From Betaproteobacteria bacterium (GTDB lineage Bacteria; Pseudomonadota; Gammaproteobacteria; Burkholderiales; Casimicrobiaceae): a stretch of 64,000 bases of DNA. Positions 36,946 to 45,574 of this stretch are shown piece after piece; the stretch's first letter is position 1, and the number at the start of each line of letters is the position of its first letter. A model generated the notes under the pieces. That model was not told the origin of the DNA. It saw nothing but the letters and a program-made list of their open reading frames with translations, and did no database searches. The translations under genes were made by a program, and so were the position numbers. The DNA lies in assembly GCA_027492485.1 (NCBI GenBank), contig JAPUER010000029.1:4922-68921 (forward strand). Reading direction: 5' to 3'.

Positions 36946-37576
36946 TCTGCCGCGCGGCCAGCGACCACGCGGGCTGGTGACGCGACGCGCCTTCGCCGCA
37001 GCGCTGCTGGCCGGTGTCGCCATACTGGCCGGCTGCGGCGACGGCAAGGCGCCCGTACAGTTCAATGCGACCGACATCACCGGCGCCGGTTTCGGACGCC
37101 AGCTCGCGCTGACCGATGCTGCGACCCGGGCCCCGCGCACGCTGGCCAGCTATCAGGGCAAGGTTGCCGTGTTCTTTTTCGGCTATCTGTTCTGCCCGGA
37201 CTACTGCCCGACCACGATGAGCACGCTGAACGCCGCGCTCGGCAAGATGAAGCCGGAAGACGCGGCCCGCGTGCAGGTGGTGTTTGTCACCGTCGACCCG
37301 AAGCGCGACACGCCGGAACTGCTCGTGCAGTACGTCCGGGCGTTCAACCCGACGTTCGCCGCGCTTTATGGCAGCGACGCCGAAGTGGCCGCGGCGGCGA
37401 AGGAGTTCAAGATCCTCTACCAGAAGTCGCAGGTCAAGGACGAGAACACCTATCTCGTCGATCATTCGACACAGATGTATGCCTTCGACCCGCAAGGCCG
37501 CATCCGGCTGCTGATCAAGCACGAGAGCGGCGCCGACGCCATTGCCGCGGATCTGACGGCATTGCTGCGCGAGTAA
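36920..37576 (+). CDS. SCO1/SenC family lipoprotein
   Basis: 218 residues. A lipoprotein signal ending in the lipobox LAGC (about 36-39) anchors a thioredoxin-like domain. The copper site is FCPDYCPTTM (CxxxC) with a histidine later in LVDHSTQMYAF. SCO proteins reduce or metallate the CuA centre of cytochrome oxidase together with PCuAC. A second ATG two codons in is possible. No oxidase gene is in the window. Two repeat elements follow directly on the stop. Confidence 0.93.
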   Translation: MVMANTSIDLPRGQRPRGLVTRRAFAAALLAGVAILAGCGDGKAPVQFNATDITGAGFGRQLALTDAATRAPRTLASYQGKVAVFFFGYLFCPDYCPTTMSTLNAALGKMKPEDAARVQVVFVTVDPKRDTPELLVQYVRAFNPTFAALYGSDAEVAAAAKEFKILYQKSQVKDENTYLVDHSTQMYAFDPQGRIRLLIKHESGADAIAADLTALLRE

Positions 37577-37678
37577 TTCCATTTCCAAATCAATACGATA
37601 CGTCGTTGCTCCTCCTTGCCGTGCTCACGCACTGTCTGCGTCGTCGCGCCTAGTCTCCTATTGATTTGGAAATGGAAT
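37576..37678. repeat. 103-bp element with perfect 20-bp inverted ends
   Basis: Ends 37576-37595 and 37659-37678 are perfect inverted copies (ATTCCATTTCCAAATCAATA). The interior carries GTGCTCACGCACTGTC and GCGTCGTCGCGCC, found again in reverse in the interrupted element at 13.7 kb. It starts on the last base of the SCO stop codon. No ORF. Directly joined to the next repeat. Confidence 0.75.
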
Positions 37679-37798
37679 AACAGCTTTTTCGTCAAAGCGT
37701 TATCGGCATAGGGCTCAGCGCCATTATTTTCCGAAAGTCGACTTCCGGCAAAAATCGTCTCTGCGCCGTAATCGGACGGCGTTCTACGGAAAAGCTGC
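37679..37798. repeat. 120-bp repeat family, copy D
   Basis: Begins AACAGCTTTTTCGTCAAA and ends CGGAAAAGCTGCT. An AGTCGACTT motif lies at the family position (37736-37744). Closest to copy B at 8853, sharing the first 13 bases and the region around the central motif. It abuts the 103-bp element. Confidence 0.72.
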
Positions 37799-37818
37799 TT
37801 GCCGCGTGGGCCTGACGC

Positions 37819-38766
37819 TCAACCCCAGACCACCGAGCGCATCGCGATCGAGGCGCCCTGAAAATCGGTGTTGAAAAAGCGCACTTTTTCGCCCGCCGTT
37901 ACCGCGCCGGCGCTGTAGAGCAGCGGCAGGTAGTGGTCATAGGTCGGATGCGCCAGCGTGGCGGTCTGGCCCATGCTCTGGAACTTCGGCAGCTCGCCGA
38001 GATTGCCGCTGTCGATCTGCGCGGCGATTTTGTGGTCGAACTCGCGTGCCCAGTCGTAGGCCTTGTCCGGCCCGGCGCCCCACTGCATCGCGCGCAGGTT
38101 GTGCACGATGTTGCCGCTGCCGACGATCAGCACGCCGTAGTCGCGCAGCTTCGCCAGTTGCTGCCCGAGCGCGAAGTGTTCGGCCGGCGGACGGCTGTAG
38201 TCCATGCTGAGCTGGATGACGGGAATCCGCGCCTCGGGAAACATCGGCTTCAGCACCGCCCAGGCGCCGTGGTCAAGCCCCCACTCGCGGTCGTTGAGCC
38301 CAACCGGCGGCGCGCCGATCGAGCGGGCGATTTCACCGGCCGCTGCCGGCGAACCCGGCGCCGGATACTGCTGCTCGAACAGCGCCTGCGGGAAACCGCC
38401 GAAATCGTGAATCGTCTTTGGCTGCGCCATCGCAGTCAGATGCCAGCCGCGGGTGAGCCAGTGCGCCGATATGCAAAGGATCAGTTGCGGCGCCGGATAG
38501 TTGCCGGTTGCCGCGAACGACTGCCCGAGGTTTTGCCAGCTCCGGTGCCAGGCGTTGTCCTCGATGGCGTTCATCGGGCTGCCGTGGCCGAGAAAGATGA
38601 CCGGCATGCGCGCCGACTTTTTCAGCGTGGAGAATGTCACTGGCGTGAGTGGTGCGGCGTCGGCAGAAGCGGTCATGATGGTCGAAGCGATGAACGTGGG
38701 CAGCGCGGTCGCTGCGGCAAAGCCACCGGCGACGGAGATCGATCGAAGGGCGTCGCGACGTTGCAT
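37819..38766 (-). CDS. Extradiol ring-cleavage dioxygenase (YgiD/DODA family) with Tat-like leader
   Basis: 315 residues. The body (about 50-315) is a class III LigB-like enzyme, with metal ligands in FLGHGSPMNAI, ISAHWLTRG, GNIVHNLR and PTYDHYLPLL; relatives cleave L-DOPA. Unusually, it begins MQRRDALRSISVAGGFAAA, a twin-arginine motif followed by a hydrophobic stretch and an Ala-rich end, so it may be exported folded. E. coli YgiD is a cytoplasmic protein without such a leader. Divergent from a TetR gene that may control it. Confidence 0.85.
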   Translation of the reverse strand: MQRRDALRSISVAGGFAAATALPTFIASTIMTASADAAPLTPVTFSTLKKSARMPVIFLGHGSPMNAIEDNAWHRSWQNLGQSFAATGNYPAPQLILCISAHWLTRGWHLTAMAQPKTIHDFGGFPQALFEQQYPAPGSPAAAGEIARSIGAPPVGLNDREWGLDHGAWAVLKPMFPEARIPVIQLSMDYSRPPAEHFALGQQLAKLRDYGVLIVGSGNIVHNLRAMQWGAGPDKAYDWAREFDHKIAAQIDSGNLGELPKFQSMGQTATLAHPTYDHYLPLLYSAGAVTAGEKVRFFNTDFQGASIAMRSVVWG

Positions 38767-38900
38767 GGGTGCGCGGTGGCGGCTATGTCAGCCAGTTTCA
38801 GACGTTGGGTCGATTTTGCCGCAGGCAAGCCGGTGCGACCGCAGTCGGCGCGGCAAAGCCCCTATTTCAGGTGCGGATACGTTGCTGCTAGCGAAATCCC

Positions 38901-38930
38901 TGTGGCACGCGGTCTGCATGCTCTGCCACA
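38901..38930. promoter_or_regulatory. Candidate operator between the dioxygenase and TetR genes
   Basis: Inverted arms TGTGGCA and TGCCACA, 16 bases apart, in the 239-bp divergent region. A TetR dimer could bind here. Nothing else in the region stands out. Confidence 0.3.
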
Positions 38931-39005
38931 ATCGGCATTGAACGTATTGCCGGGCAAGCAGTCAACCGGACAGCCGCAAACGCAGCGCAGGGATTAACCA
39001 TCGCC

Positions 39006-39764
39006 ATGAAATCCATTCCGGAAACACGGGCCCGGCAAGCAGCATTTTCCGTAGCGCCCCGGTCCATCGAGGTGCCGGCTGCGCCCGCCCGCATTGATCG
39101 CCGCCAGAACATCCTCGACGCGTCACAGCGGCTGTTCGCGCGCCTTGGCTACCACGGCGTCACCATCCGTCAGATCGCCGAGGAGGCCAATGTGCCGCTG
39201 GCGCTGGTCGGCTACTACTTTGGGCAGAAGCAGGAACTCTACGACGCCATTTTCGGGCACTGGAGCGGCATCGCCCGCGAGCGCCTCGCCGACCTGCGGG
39301 CCGCGCTGGAGCCCGCAGGCGGCGATCGTCTCGCCCGCATCGTCGACGCCCTGGTGTTGCCGTCTGCCCGTCTGCGCGAGACGCCCGAGGGCCGTTCCTA
39401 CGCCCTGCTGGTGACGCGCGGCCTCAGCCAGCAGGGGCAGGAAGAAGATCGCGCCATCCGCGAATTTTTCGATCCGCTCGCCCGCGAGTTCATCAACGCG
39501 ATGCACGAGGCCCTGGTGGCCGAGTGGCCGGGCGCGACGCGCGCACAGACGGCCTGGTGCTATCAGTTTGCACTGGGCGCGTTGCTGCACCACCTGAGCG
39601 ACCAGCGGATCGAGCGCCTGTCGGACGGCGCCAACGTGGCGGCCGATCCATCGGTGGCCGCGCCGCTAAGCGCCTTCATCACCTTCGGCATTCGCGGCGC
39701 GATGGCGTCGTTTTCGCAACGCGGCGTCGGCAAGGAACGGGCGGTCACCGTACAACCCTCGTGA
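39006..39764 (+). CDS. TetR family transcriptional regulator
   Basis: 252 residues. A 30-residue N-terminal extension precedes the HTH (NILDASQRLFARLGYHGVTI, RQIAEEANVPLALVGYYFGQK, read in two parts). The C-terminal domain (about 105-235) resembles those of the CerR/YbiH group but is not diagnostic. Divergent from the Tat-type dioxygenase, its probable target. Confidence 0.88.
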   Translation: MKSIPETRARQAAFSVAPRSIEVPAAPARIDRRQNILDASQRLFARLGYHGVTIRQIAEEANVPLALVGYYFGQKQELYDAIFGHWSGIARERLADLRAALEPAGGDRLARIVDALVLPSARLRETPEGRSYALLVTRGLSQQGQEEDRAIREFFDPLAREFINAMHEALVAEWPGATRAQTAWCYQFALGALLHHLSDQRIERLSDGANVAADPSVAAPLSAFITFGIRGAMASFSQRGVGKERAVTVQPS

Positions 39765-39820
39765 GCCGATAGCGGCCGCAATCGACAACGGCGCTGGTTG
39801 CCGCCAGCGCTAGTGCCGCA

Positions 39821-40180
39821 TTAAAGCCCCTTCCAGAGCCCCGTTTCTTTCGCGCAGCTGCGGATGGTGGGGATGTACTCGGTGACGAAACGCAGGGTTT
39901 CGGGGTTGAGGCCGATGTCCTTGACGCCGTCGATATCGGTTTCGAGTTTGGCAACGTCAACCTTTGCGGTCAGGCAGCCACAGAACTTTTGCGGAATGTC
40001 CGACTCGGCCACCACCGGCGACACGGCGTTGAGCATGCGGATCACGCGCTGCTGGCACTTGCGGTCGAGCAGGGCGCGTTTCTGATCCTGCACGACGCTT
40101 GCGCAGCCGGCCAGCGAAACGGCCGCCACCGCCGTCAGCGTGGCCAGAAGTGTTGTTTTAGTCGCGAAAAACCGAGCCAT
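39821..40180 (-). CDS. Small cysteine-containing lipoprotein, unknown
   Basis: 119 residues. Lipoprotein signal with lipobox SLAGC near residue 26. The mature part has four further cysteines (RKCQQ, KFCGC, RSCAK), probably in disulfides. No family recognised. A clear GGGAGG site precedes its ATG. The first 46 bases overlap the end of the sterol desaturase gene in another frame, so the two are cotranscribed. Confidence 0.8.
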   Translation of the reverse strand: MARFFATKTTLLATLTAVAAVSLAGCASVVQDQKRALLDRKCQQRVIRMLNAVSPVVAESDIPQKFCGCLTAKVDVAKLETDIDGVKDIGLNPETLRFVTEYIPTIRSCAKETGLWKGL

Positions 40181-41094
40181 TGAGCCTCCCAGAATCCTCT
40201 GCCGTAATTGCGTCCGTCGAGTTGATCGCGCACGCCGGTTTCGGGATACGCATCGCGAAAATCCGCGGTGCCGAAAAGCTTATCCCAAACGGTGAACACC
40301 ACGCCGAAGTTCACCCCCTGCGTCTTGCCCTCATGCCCGATGCGGATGCCGTGATGGACGCGATGGAACTGCGGGCTGACCAGCAGGTATTTCAGCGGCC
40401 CGAAGCTCCAGCGCAAATTGGCGTGCGACAGCGATTCGATCAGCTTGAGCACGAACAGCACCAGCGGAAACTGCTGCGGCGGCACGCCGATCGCCAGCGC
40501 CACCGCGGCCATCCACAGCGCAGCCAGCAGTTCGTCGATGATGTGGTTGCGGTCGTCGGTCCAGAACGTCATGTCGCGCTGCGCATGATGCAGCGCATGC
40601 AACTGCCACCACCAGTCGAGCCGGTGTTGCAGGCGATGCCGCCAGTATTCGGCGAAATCGAGCACCACCACATAAAGCAGCAGGCTGAGCGCCGGATTGC
40701 CGGCCAGTCCCGGCCAGAAGTCTTCCAGCGACCACGGCGTGTAGCCATGCAGGCGGACGCTGGATTCCAGCGGGCTCAGCAGCAACAGCAACGCGGCGAA
40801 GGTGAACAGCGGAATCAGGCCCAGCTTGTTGACCAGCGTGAAGATCACATCGGTGCGAACCCGGCGCCGCACGGCGATGGTTTGCGCCGGCGCCAGCCGC
40901 TCCAGCGGTATGCAGATCAGCGCGGTGGCGACCACCTGCAGCACGCCGGCCACCAGAAACGAGGTGCCATCGAAGGCGCGCTCCGCCCACGACATCAGCC
41001 CGAGCGAATAGACCAGCGGATCGACCGCCGTCGAATACACCCAGCCGACGATGGCCTCGAAGGCGTGCTCGGCGGTTTCGTACCAGTCGTTCAT
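40135..41094 (-). CDS. Sterol desaturase/fatty acid hydroxylase superfamily protein
   Basis: 319 residues, integral membrane. Diiron histidine clusters HRLQH, HALHH and HRVHH (HxxxH, HxxHH type) sit between hydrophobic segments, as in the superfamily. In bacteria members hydroxylate or desaturate lipids, hopanoids or carotenoids; the substrate is unknown. It begins 11 bp after the stop of the polysaccharide deacetylase gene and ends inside the lipoprotein gene. Confidence 0.9.
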   Translation of the reverse strand: MNDWYETAEHAFEAIVGWVYSTAVDPLVYSLGLMSWAERAFDGTSFLVAGVLQVVATALICIPLERLAPAQTIAVRRRVRTDVIFTLVNKLGLIPLFTFAALLLLLSPLESSVRLHGYTPWSLEDFWPGLAGNPALSLLLYVVVLDFAEYWRHRLQHRLDWWWQLHALHHAQRDMTFWTDDRNHIIDELLAALWMAAVALAIGVPPQQFPLVLFVLKLIESLSHANLRWSFGPLKYLLVSPQFHRVHHGIRIGHEGKTQGVNFGVVFTVWDKLFGTADFRDAYPETGVRDQLDGRNYGRGFWEAQWLGFSRLKQHFWPR

Positions 41095-41105
41095 GCCGAT
41101 CCGCC

Positions 41106-41888
41106 CTAACGCCCGACCGCATGCGCCGTGCGTTCGGCGATGGTGGCGAAGCAGAAGCCTTTCGCCTGCAATTGCTCGATCAACGGCGCCAGCGTCGGCC
41201 AGAACGGGTCCTTGCGCGACCGGATGCCGAGGTGCGCCATCAGCACATCGCCGTCGCGCAGGTTCGCCACGGCGCGTTTTAGCAGCGTGTCGTTGGGGTG
41301 CGTTTCGCTGGGTAGCTCATCGCCGAGAAAACCGGCATCGGCCCAGCCGACGTGCGTCCAGCCGCAACTTTGTGCGTATTCAAGCAGCCGCGGCGTGGTC
41401 TTGCCGCCCGGCGCACGCCAGATGCCGTCGTAACCGCGGCCAGTCAGTTCGCGGAAACGGTCTTCCGACTTCCTGATCTCGGCGCAGACGCCGGCGCGAT
41501 CGAGCAGGCGACCGTCCTTCGCGGCCTTGCCCCAGGGGATGTAGCTCACCTGCGCGGCGCCGACGTTGCCCCGGAAGTAGTGGTGATCGAAGGTGTGCGA
41601 GCCGAAGGCGTGGCCGTCGCGCACCAGTCGCTGCCAGAAGGTTTTTTGCGAATCGTCCAGCGTCCAGCCGCCGGCCTGCGTCTTTTCGTTGGCGATGAAG
41701 AACGTGGCCTTGACCCGGTGCTTGGCGAGGATGTCGGCGATGGCCGGGGCCGGCGCCATGTGTCCGGTGTCGAAGGTCAGGTACAGTGTGCCGCGGCAGG
41801 TCGGTTGCGCCGCCAGCGCCGACGCCAGCATGGCGGCGGCGAGTGCGGCGAAGATCGGGCGACCGCGGCTAGCGATCGCGCTTGGCAT
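41106..41888 (-). CDS. Exported polysaccharide deacetylase (NodB domain)
   Basis: 260 residues. Signal peptide (about 1-28, ending ALAAQP). NodB motifs: TFDTGH with the catalytic aspartate, SHTFDHHYF with metal histidines, and WRAPGG. The DTGH form differs from the usual DDGP. Removes acetyl groups from an envelope or extracellular glycan. Its start overlaps the end of the beta-propeller gene by 20 bp, so these are cotranscribed. Confidence 0.9.
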   Translation of the reverse strand: MPSAIASRGRPIFAALAAAMLASALAAQPTCRGTLYLTFDTGHMAPAPAIADILAKHRVKATFFIANEKTQAGGWTLDDSQKTFWQRLVRDGHAFGSHTFDHHYFRGNVGAAQVSYIPWGKAAKDGRLLDRAGVCAEIRKSEDRFRELTGRGYDGIWRAPGGKTTPRLLEYAQSCGWTHVGWADAGFLGDELPSETHPNDTLLKRAVANLRDGDVLMAHLGIRSRKDPFWPTLAPLIEQLQAKGFCFATIAERTAHAVGR

Positions 41889-42885
41889 GGCTCTTGAAAT
41901 AAATGCCGTGCGGCGAGCGGCCCACCGGGATGTACTCGACCGGTTTGCTGCCGGTCGGGTCGATGATGGCGACCCGTGCCTCCCAGCGCACGGTGGCCCA
42001 GATTTCCTTGCCATCGGCAGTCACTTCCATGCAGTCGACGCCGCGCCCGACCTTGATCGGCTTGGCGGCAACCAGCGTTTTATAGTCGACCGGCGTGATG
42101 GTGCCGTCGACCCGGTTGCTGACCAGCACCCGCGCGCCGTCGCCGGCAGAGACGACGTTGTGGGCGCCGCGCCCGGTGACGATCTGCTTCACCGTTGCGC
42201 GCTTGACCGGGTCGATCACCTGCACGTAATCCGCCCCCATGATGCCGATGAAGAGCAGCCCCTGCGGGCTCATCCAGATGCCGGCCGGCGTCTTGCCGGT
42301 CTTCATCCGCCAGATTTCCTTGTGCGTCGCGAGATCGAGGGCGATCAGCTCGTCGGAATCCTGCATCGTCACATAGGCCACCGACGAATCGCGGGCGAAT
42401 GCGACGTGGCTCGGGGTCTTGGCCGCAGGAATACGGGCCTTCAGTTCGTAATTCGGCATCGAGTAGATGTCGACGCGATCCAGGCGCAGGCTGATCGAGA
42501 CGAACCACTTGCCGTCCGGCGAGTAGCCCAGCTGATACGGGTCGCTGATGCGCGGCAGCCGGCGCTTGACTTCCCCGGTCAGCGGGTTGAGGAACACCAG
42601 ATCGTTGGAGATGGCGTTGGCGACCACCAGCTCGCTGTCGTCGAGGGTCGGGATCAGATGGTGCGGCTCCTTGCCGACCGGGTAGGTGTCGACCACCTTG
42701 CGCGTTGCACGGTCGATGACCGATACCGTGCCGTCGCCGGAGTTGAGTACGACGGCCCGCTCGCCGGGCGCCAGCGCGCCGGCGGCGACGGTGCCGGCAA
42801 CAAATGCCGCGCCGACAATCGCGCGGATGACGGTGTGCAGGCCGGATGGCCACGACAGGGAGGAGAGCGAACGGTTTGCAATCAT
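41869..42885 (-). CDS. Exported YncE-like beta-propeller protein
   Basis: 338 residues. A signal peptide or anchor (about 15-42) is followed by seven-bladed propeller repeats of the YVTN/cytochrome cd1 type: GDGTVSVIDRATRKVV, LGYSPDGKWFVSI, ISNDLVFLNPLTGEV. Periplasmic binding or scaffold role; related proteins accompany PQQ enzymes, none of which is here. The ATG opening MIANRS is used. Cotranscribed with the deacetylase, divergent from exosortase H. Confidence 0.85.
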   Translation of the reverse strand: MIANRSLSSLSWPSGLHTVIRAIVGAAFVAGTVAAGALAPGERAVVLNSGDGTVSVIDRATRKVVDTYPVGKEPHHLIPTLDDSELVVANAISNDLVFLNPLTGEVKRRLPRISDPYQLGYSPDGKWFVSISLRLDRVDIYSMPNYELKARIPAAKTPSHVAFARDSSVAYVTMQDSDELIALDLATHKEIWRMKTGKTPAGIWMSPQGLLFIGIMGADYVQVIDPVKRATVKQIVTGRGAHNVVSAGDGARVLVSNRVDGTITPVDYKTLVAAKPIKVGRGVDCMEVTADGKEIWATVRWEARVAIIDPTGSKPVEYIPVGRSPHGIYFKSHAKRDR

Positions 42886-43077
42886 GGCCGCGATTGTACG
42901 GACGACCGGCGGGCACCAGTTGCGCCATCGCAAGCAACGAGCGCCGCCGCCGGTGCGCCGGATACGGCAAGGCGGCGGGGTATCGGGTACGATTCCGGGA
43001 TTGCGCGTTGCCGTTGCGGCGGGCGCCTGCGGCTCGAGGGCCCCAGGATGCGTCGCGCCGGCTGTCATGGATGTTCG

Positions 43078-43611
43078 ATGGTTCGCTTTCTGGTTCTTTT
43101 TCTGGTCATTCAGGCGGTGCTCTTCGGCGCCCAGCTCACGCCGTGGGGGCAGGAGTATTTCGTCATCCCCTGGACCAACGGACTGGCGCATTTTTGTGCG
43201 CAACTGGTGGCGCTGGTCGACAGCAGTGCCGAGGCCATCGGCAAAGTTTTGCGCAGCACGTCCAACGGCTTCGCCGTCAGCATCGAGGCCGGCTGCAACG
43301 GCGTCGAGGCGACGCTGGTGCTGATCGCGGCGATTCTGGCGTTCCCCTCCACCTGGAAGCAGAAGCTGTGGGGCCTCGGTCTCGGTTTCATTGCGGTGCA
43401 GGGCCTCAATGTCGTGCGCATCATCAGCCTGTTCTATCTGGGCCAGTGGAACATGACTGCCTTCGAGTGGGCGCATCTCTATATCTGGCAGGCGCTGATC
43501 ATGCTCGACGTGCTGATCGTGTGGCTGATCTGGGTGCGGCGGATCAACCGCGCCGCGCACCGCGATGAGCCGCCTTCAGACGATGGCGGCGTCGCGCCGC
43601 AGGCAGCTTAG
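43078..43611 (+). CDS. xrtH: Exosortase H
   Basis: 177 residues, polytopic. The catalytic triad of the exosortase/archaeosortase fold is present: cysteine in EAGCNGVEATLVL, arginine in NVVRIISLFYLG and histidine in FEWAHLYIWQ. The compact size and the partner downstream fit XrtH, which processes proteins with an IPTLxxWG-CTERM tail. No such tail is encoded in this window. The start is the ATG before VRFLVLFLV; the frame is open far upstream, but that part is antisense to the beta-propeller gene. Confidence 0.9.
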   Translation: MVRFLVLFLVIQAVLFGAQLTPWGQEYFVIPWTNGLAHFCAQLVALVDSSAEAIGKVLRSTSNGFAVSIEAGCNGVEATLVLIAAILAFPSTWKQKLWGLGLGFIAVQGLNVVRIISLFYLGQWNMTAFEWAHLYIWQALIMLDVLIVWLIWVRRINRAAHRDEPPSDDGGVAPQAA

Positions 43612-43628
43612 GCCGGCGTCGTCGTCGC

Positions 43629-44273
43629 ATGCCGAAAACCATTGGCCGCTTCTTCCTGCGCATTCTGGCGTGGGTGCCGCTGGTATTTCTTTGCTGGTAT
43701 CTGCTGGTGCCGGTGCTGCACTGGCCGATCCGCTGGTTTCTGTCGGGCATGGCGCTGCTTGGCATCCCCGAGTTCGTCACCTCGGTGCAGCAGACGCTGC
43801 ACGGCTTTGAGCTCCTGACCAATCTGTCGCCGGGCGTGATGCCAGGGCAGGTGTTCCGTCCCGACGCCACCGTGAGCACCGAAGTGGACGCCCGCCTGTA
43901 CAGCTATGGCACGGCGCTGATGGCGGCGCTGACCATGGCGGCCTGGCATCCGCAGCGCTGGCGCAACCTGTGGTACGGCTGGCTGGCCTTGCTGCCGTTC
44001 CAGATGCTCGCCGTGTTCGCCGTGGGCATGAAGCAGATCCTGCTCAACAGCGGTGCGGCGGTGCGCGAGCAGGCCGGCTGGGCGCAATGGCAACTGGAGG
44101 TCATCGCCTATCTCTACCAGTTCTCGACGCTGATCATGCCGCCGGTTACCGCGCTGGTGGTGTGGTTCGTGCTGCACCGCAAGTTCGTCGAGCAGTTCGT
44201 CGGCGCCGACGTCATTGCGATGATTCGCGCCAGCGAACATCCAGCGCCGATACCGAAGCCGAAGCGTCCGTAG
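43629..44273 (+). CDS. Exosortase H-associated membrane protein
   Basis: 214 residues, 17 bp downstream of xrtH. Hydrophobic segments at about 5-30, 90-125 and 160-185, with a long loop (about 45-90) that would face the periplasm. The position, length and motifs VLHWPIRWFLSG and TLIMPPVTALVVWFVLH fit the partner always found beside XrtH. Its role is unknown; it may present substrates or link to the cell wall. Confidence 0.85.
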   Translation: MPKTIGRFFLRILAWVPLVFLCWYLLVPVLHWPIRWFLSGMALLGIPEFVTSVQQTLHGFELLTNLSPGVMPGQVFRPDATVSTEVDARLYSYGTALMAALTMAAWHPQRWRNLWYGWLALLPFQMLAVFAVGMKQILLNSGAAVREQAGWAQWQLEVIAYLYQFSTLIMPPVTALVVWFVLHRKFVEQFVGADVIAMIRASEHPAPIPKPKRP

Positions 44274-44290
44274 CTTCGGCCAGAACCGCG

Positions 44291-45562
44291 TTATGTGCCG
44301 CGCCGGGCGTTGGCCGGCAGCACCGTGCCGGATTCGTCGGACTCGATCACGAGATCGGGAATGTGATTGAACGCGATGGCCATCCGCGCCGATTGCTGCG
44401 CGCTGAAGGCGCCGCCCCAGAACAGCGTGTTCTTGCCGTACTTGAGATTGAGCCGATCGACCACGCGGTCCAGCTTCTCGGTATTGGGCTGGGCGTCGAA
44501 CAGCGACAGCGATTGCCCTTCGCGCGGCAACAGCCCGGCGAGCGCCATACCGACGGCGGTGGGCGGCGTGTTGCGCACGTTGCGGTCGTCGAGCAGCTTG
44601 TCATAGAGCGCGGTGATGGTGTGCAGGATGGCGGGCGTGCGGTCGGTGGCGTCGACGCGCCGGTGCGCCTTGGCCTTTTCGCCGCCGCGCAGCTTGACGA
44701 AGATCGAAATGTCGGTGGCGACGTATTCGCCGTCGCGCAGCCGCATCGCGGCCTTTTGCGCCAGGCGCGACAGCACGGCCTGCGCCCGCGTATGCGAACG
44801 TTTGTCGGGCGCCAGCACATGCGAATGGCTGATCGACGAGGTGCTGGTGGCGTGCGCCTGCACGTCCTCGCCGCGCAGTTTTTGCCAGAAGCGCTCGCCC
44901 TCGACGCCGCCCCAGACCTCGCGCAGTTTGGCCACGTCCGCGGCCAGCAACTGCGGCGTGCTGCCGATGCCGTGATCGTTGAGCCGCTGCAGCATCTTGC
45001 GGCCGATGCCGACGAAGTGATTGAGCTTGAGCGGCTTCAGCACATCCGGCAAATCGCACGGCTCGATCACCACCAGACCATCGGGTTTCACCATGTCGCT
45101 GGCGGTCTTGGCGAGGAAGGTATTGGGCGCGATGCCGACCGAGCAGGTGATGCACTCGCCCAACTGATTGCGCAGTCGAAACTTGATCTCGCGCGCCAGC
45201 GCCTCGGCCGCCGGGCGCGGCTGGTCGCGGCCGGACAGGCGGATCCACATCTCGTCGATGGAATTGACCGCAGCGATGGGCGCGACGCTCTCCACCACGG
45301 CCTTCGCCTTCTGGTGGAACTGCACGTAAACCGTCGGCCGCGATTCCACCAGCACGATGTCGGGGCACAGCCGCTTGGCGTCGGCAACGTTGGTCAGCGT
45401 CTTCACGCCGAAGCGCTTGGCCTCGATGCTGGCGGCGATGGCGCAGGTGGTGTCGGCGATCATCGGCACCACCGCGACCGGACGCCCGCGCAGCTCCGGT
45501 CGCAATTGCTGTTCGACCGACGCAAAATAGCTGTTGAAATCGACGTACAGCGCGCGAAGCAT
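44291..45562 (-). CDS. Y-family DNA polymerase (DinB/UmuC-like)
   Basis: 423 residues. The start YVDFNSYFASVEQQ carries the first metal aspartate and the steric-gate aromatic. The catalytic acidic pair is in VNSIDEMWI, and the helix-hairpin segment NHFVGIGRKMLQRL follows. The thumb and little-finger region (about 230-360) is less conserved, and a C-terminal extension (about 360-423) has no beta-clamp motif I can identify. The FNSYFAS start is between DinB and UmuC types, so I leave out a symbol. A LexA box 12 bp upstream makes it SOS-induced. Carries out translesion synthesis. Confidence 0.88.
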   Translation of the reverse strand: MLRALYVDFNSYFASVEQQLRPELRGRPVAVVPMIADTTCAIAASIEAKRFGVKTLTNVADAKRLCPDIVLVESRPTVYVQFHQKAKAVVESVAPIAAVNSIDEMWIRLSGRDQPRPAAEALAREIKFRLRNQLGECITCSVGIAPNTFLAKTASDMVKPDGLVVIEPCDLPDVLKPLKLNHFVGIGRKMLQRLNDHGIGSTPQLLAADVAKLREVWGGVEGERFWQKLRGEDVQAHATSTSSISHSHVLAPDKRSHTRAQAVLSRLAQKAAMRLRDGEYVATDISIFVKLRGGEKAKAHRRVDATDRTPAILHTITALYDKLLDDRNVRNTPPTAVGMALAGLLPREGQSLSLFDAQPNTEKLDRVVDRLNLKYGKNTLFWGGAFSAQQSARMAIAFNHIPDLVIESDESGTVLPANARRGT

Positions 45563-45574
45563 GGCCGGATTTTA

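Noticed and set aside
41593..43077. Long upstream extension of the exosortase H frame
   Set aside because: It is antisense to the deacetylase and beta-propeller genes and has no similarity to exosortases; the family starts at MVRFLVLFLV.
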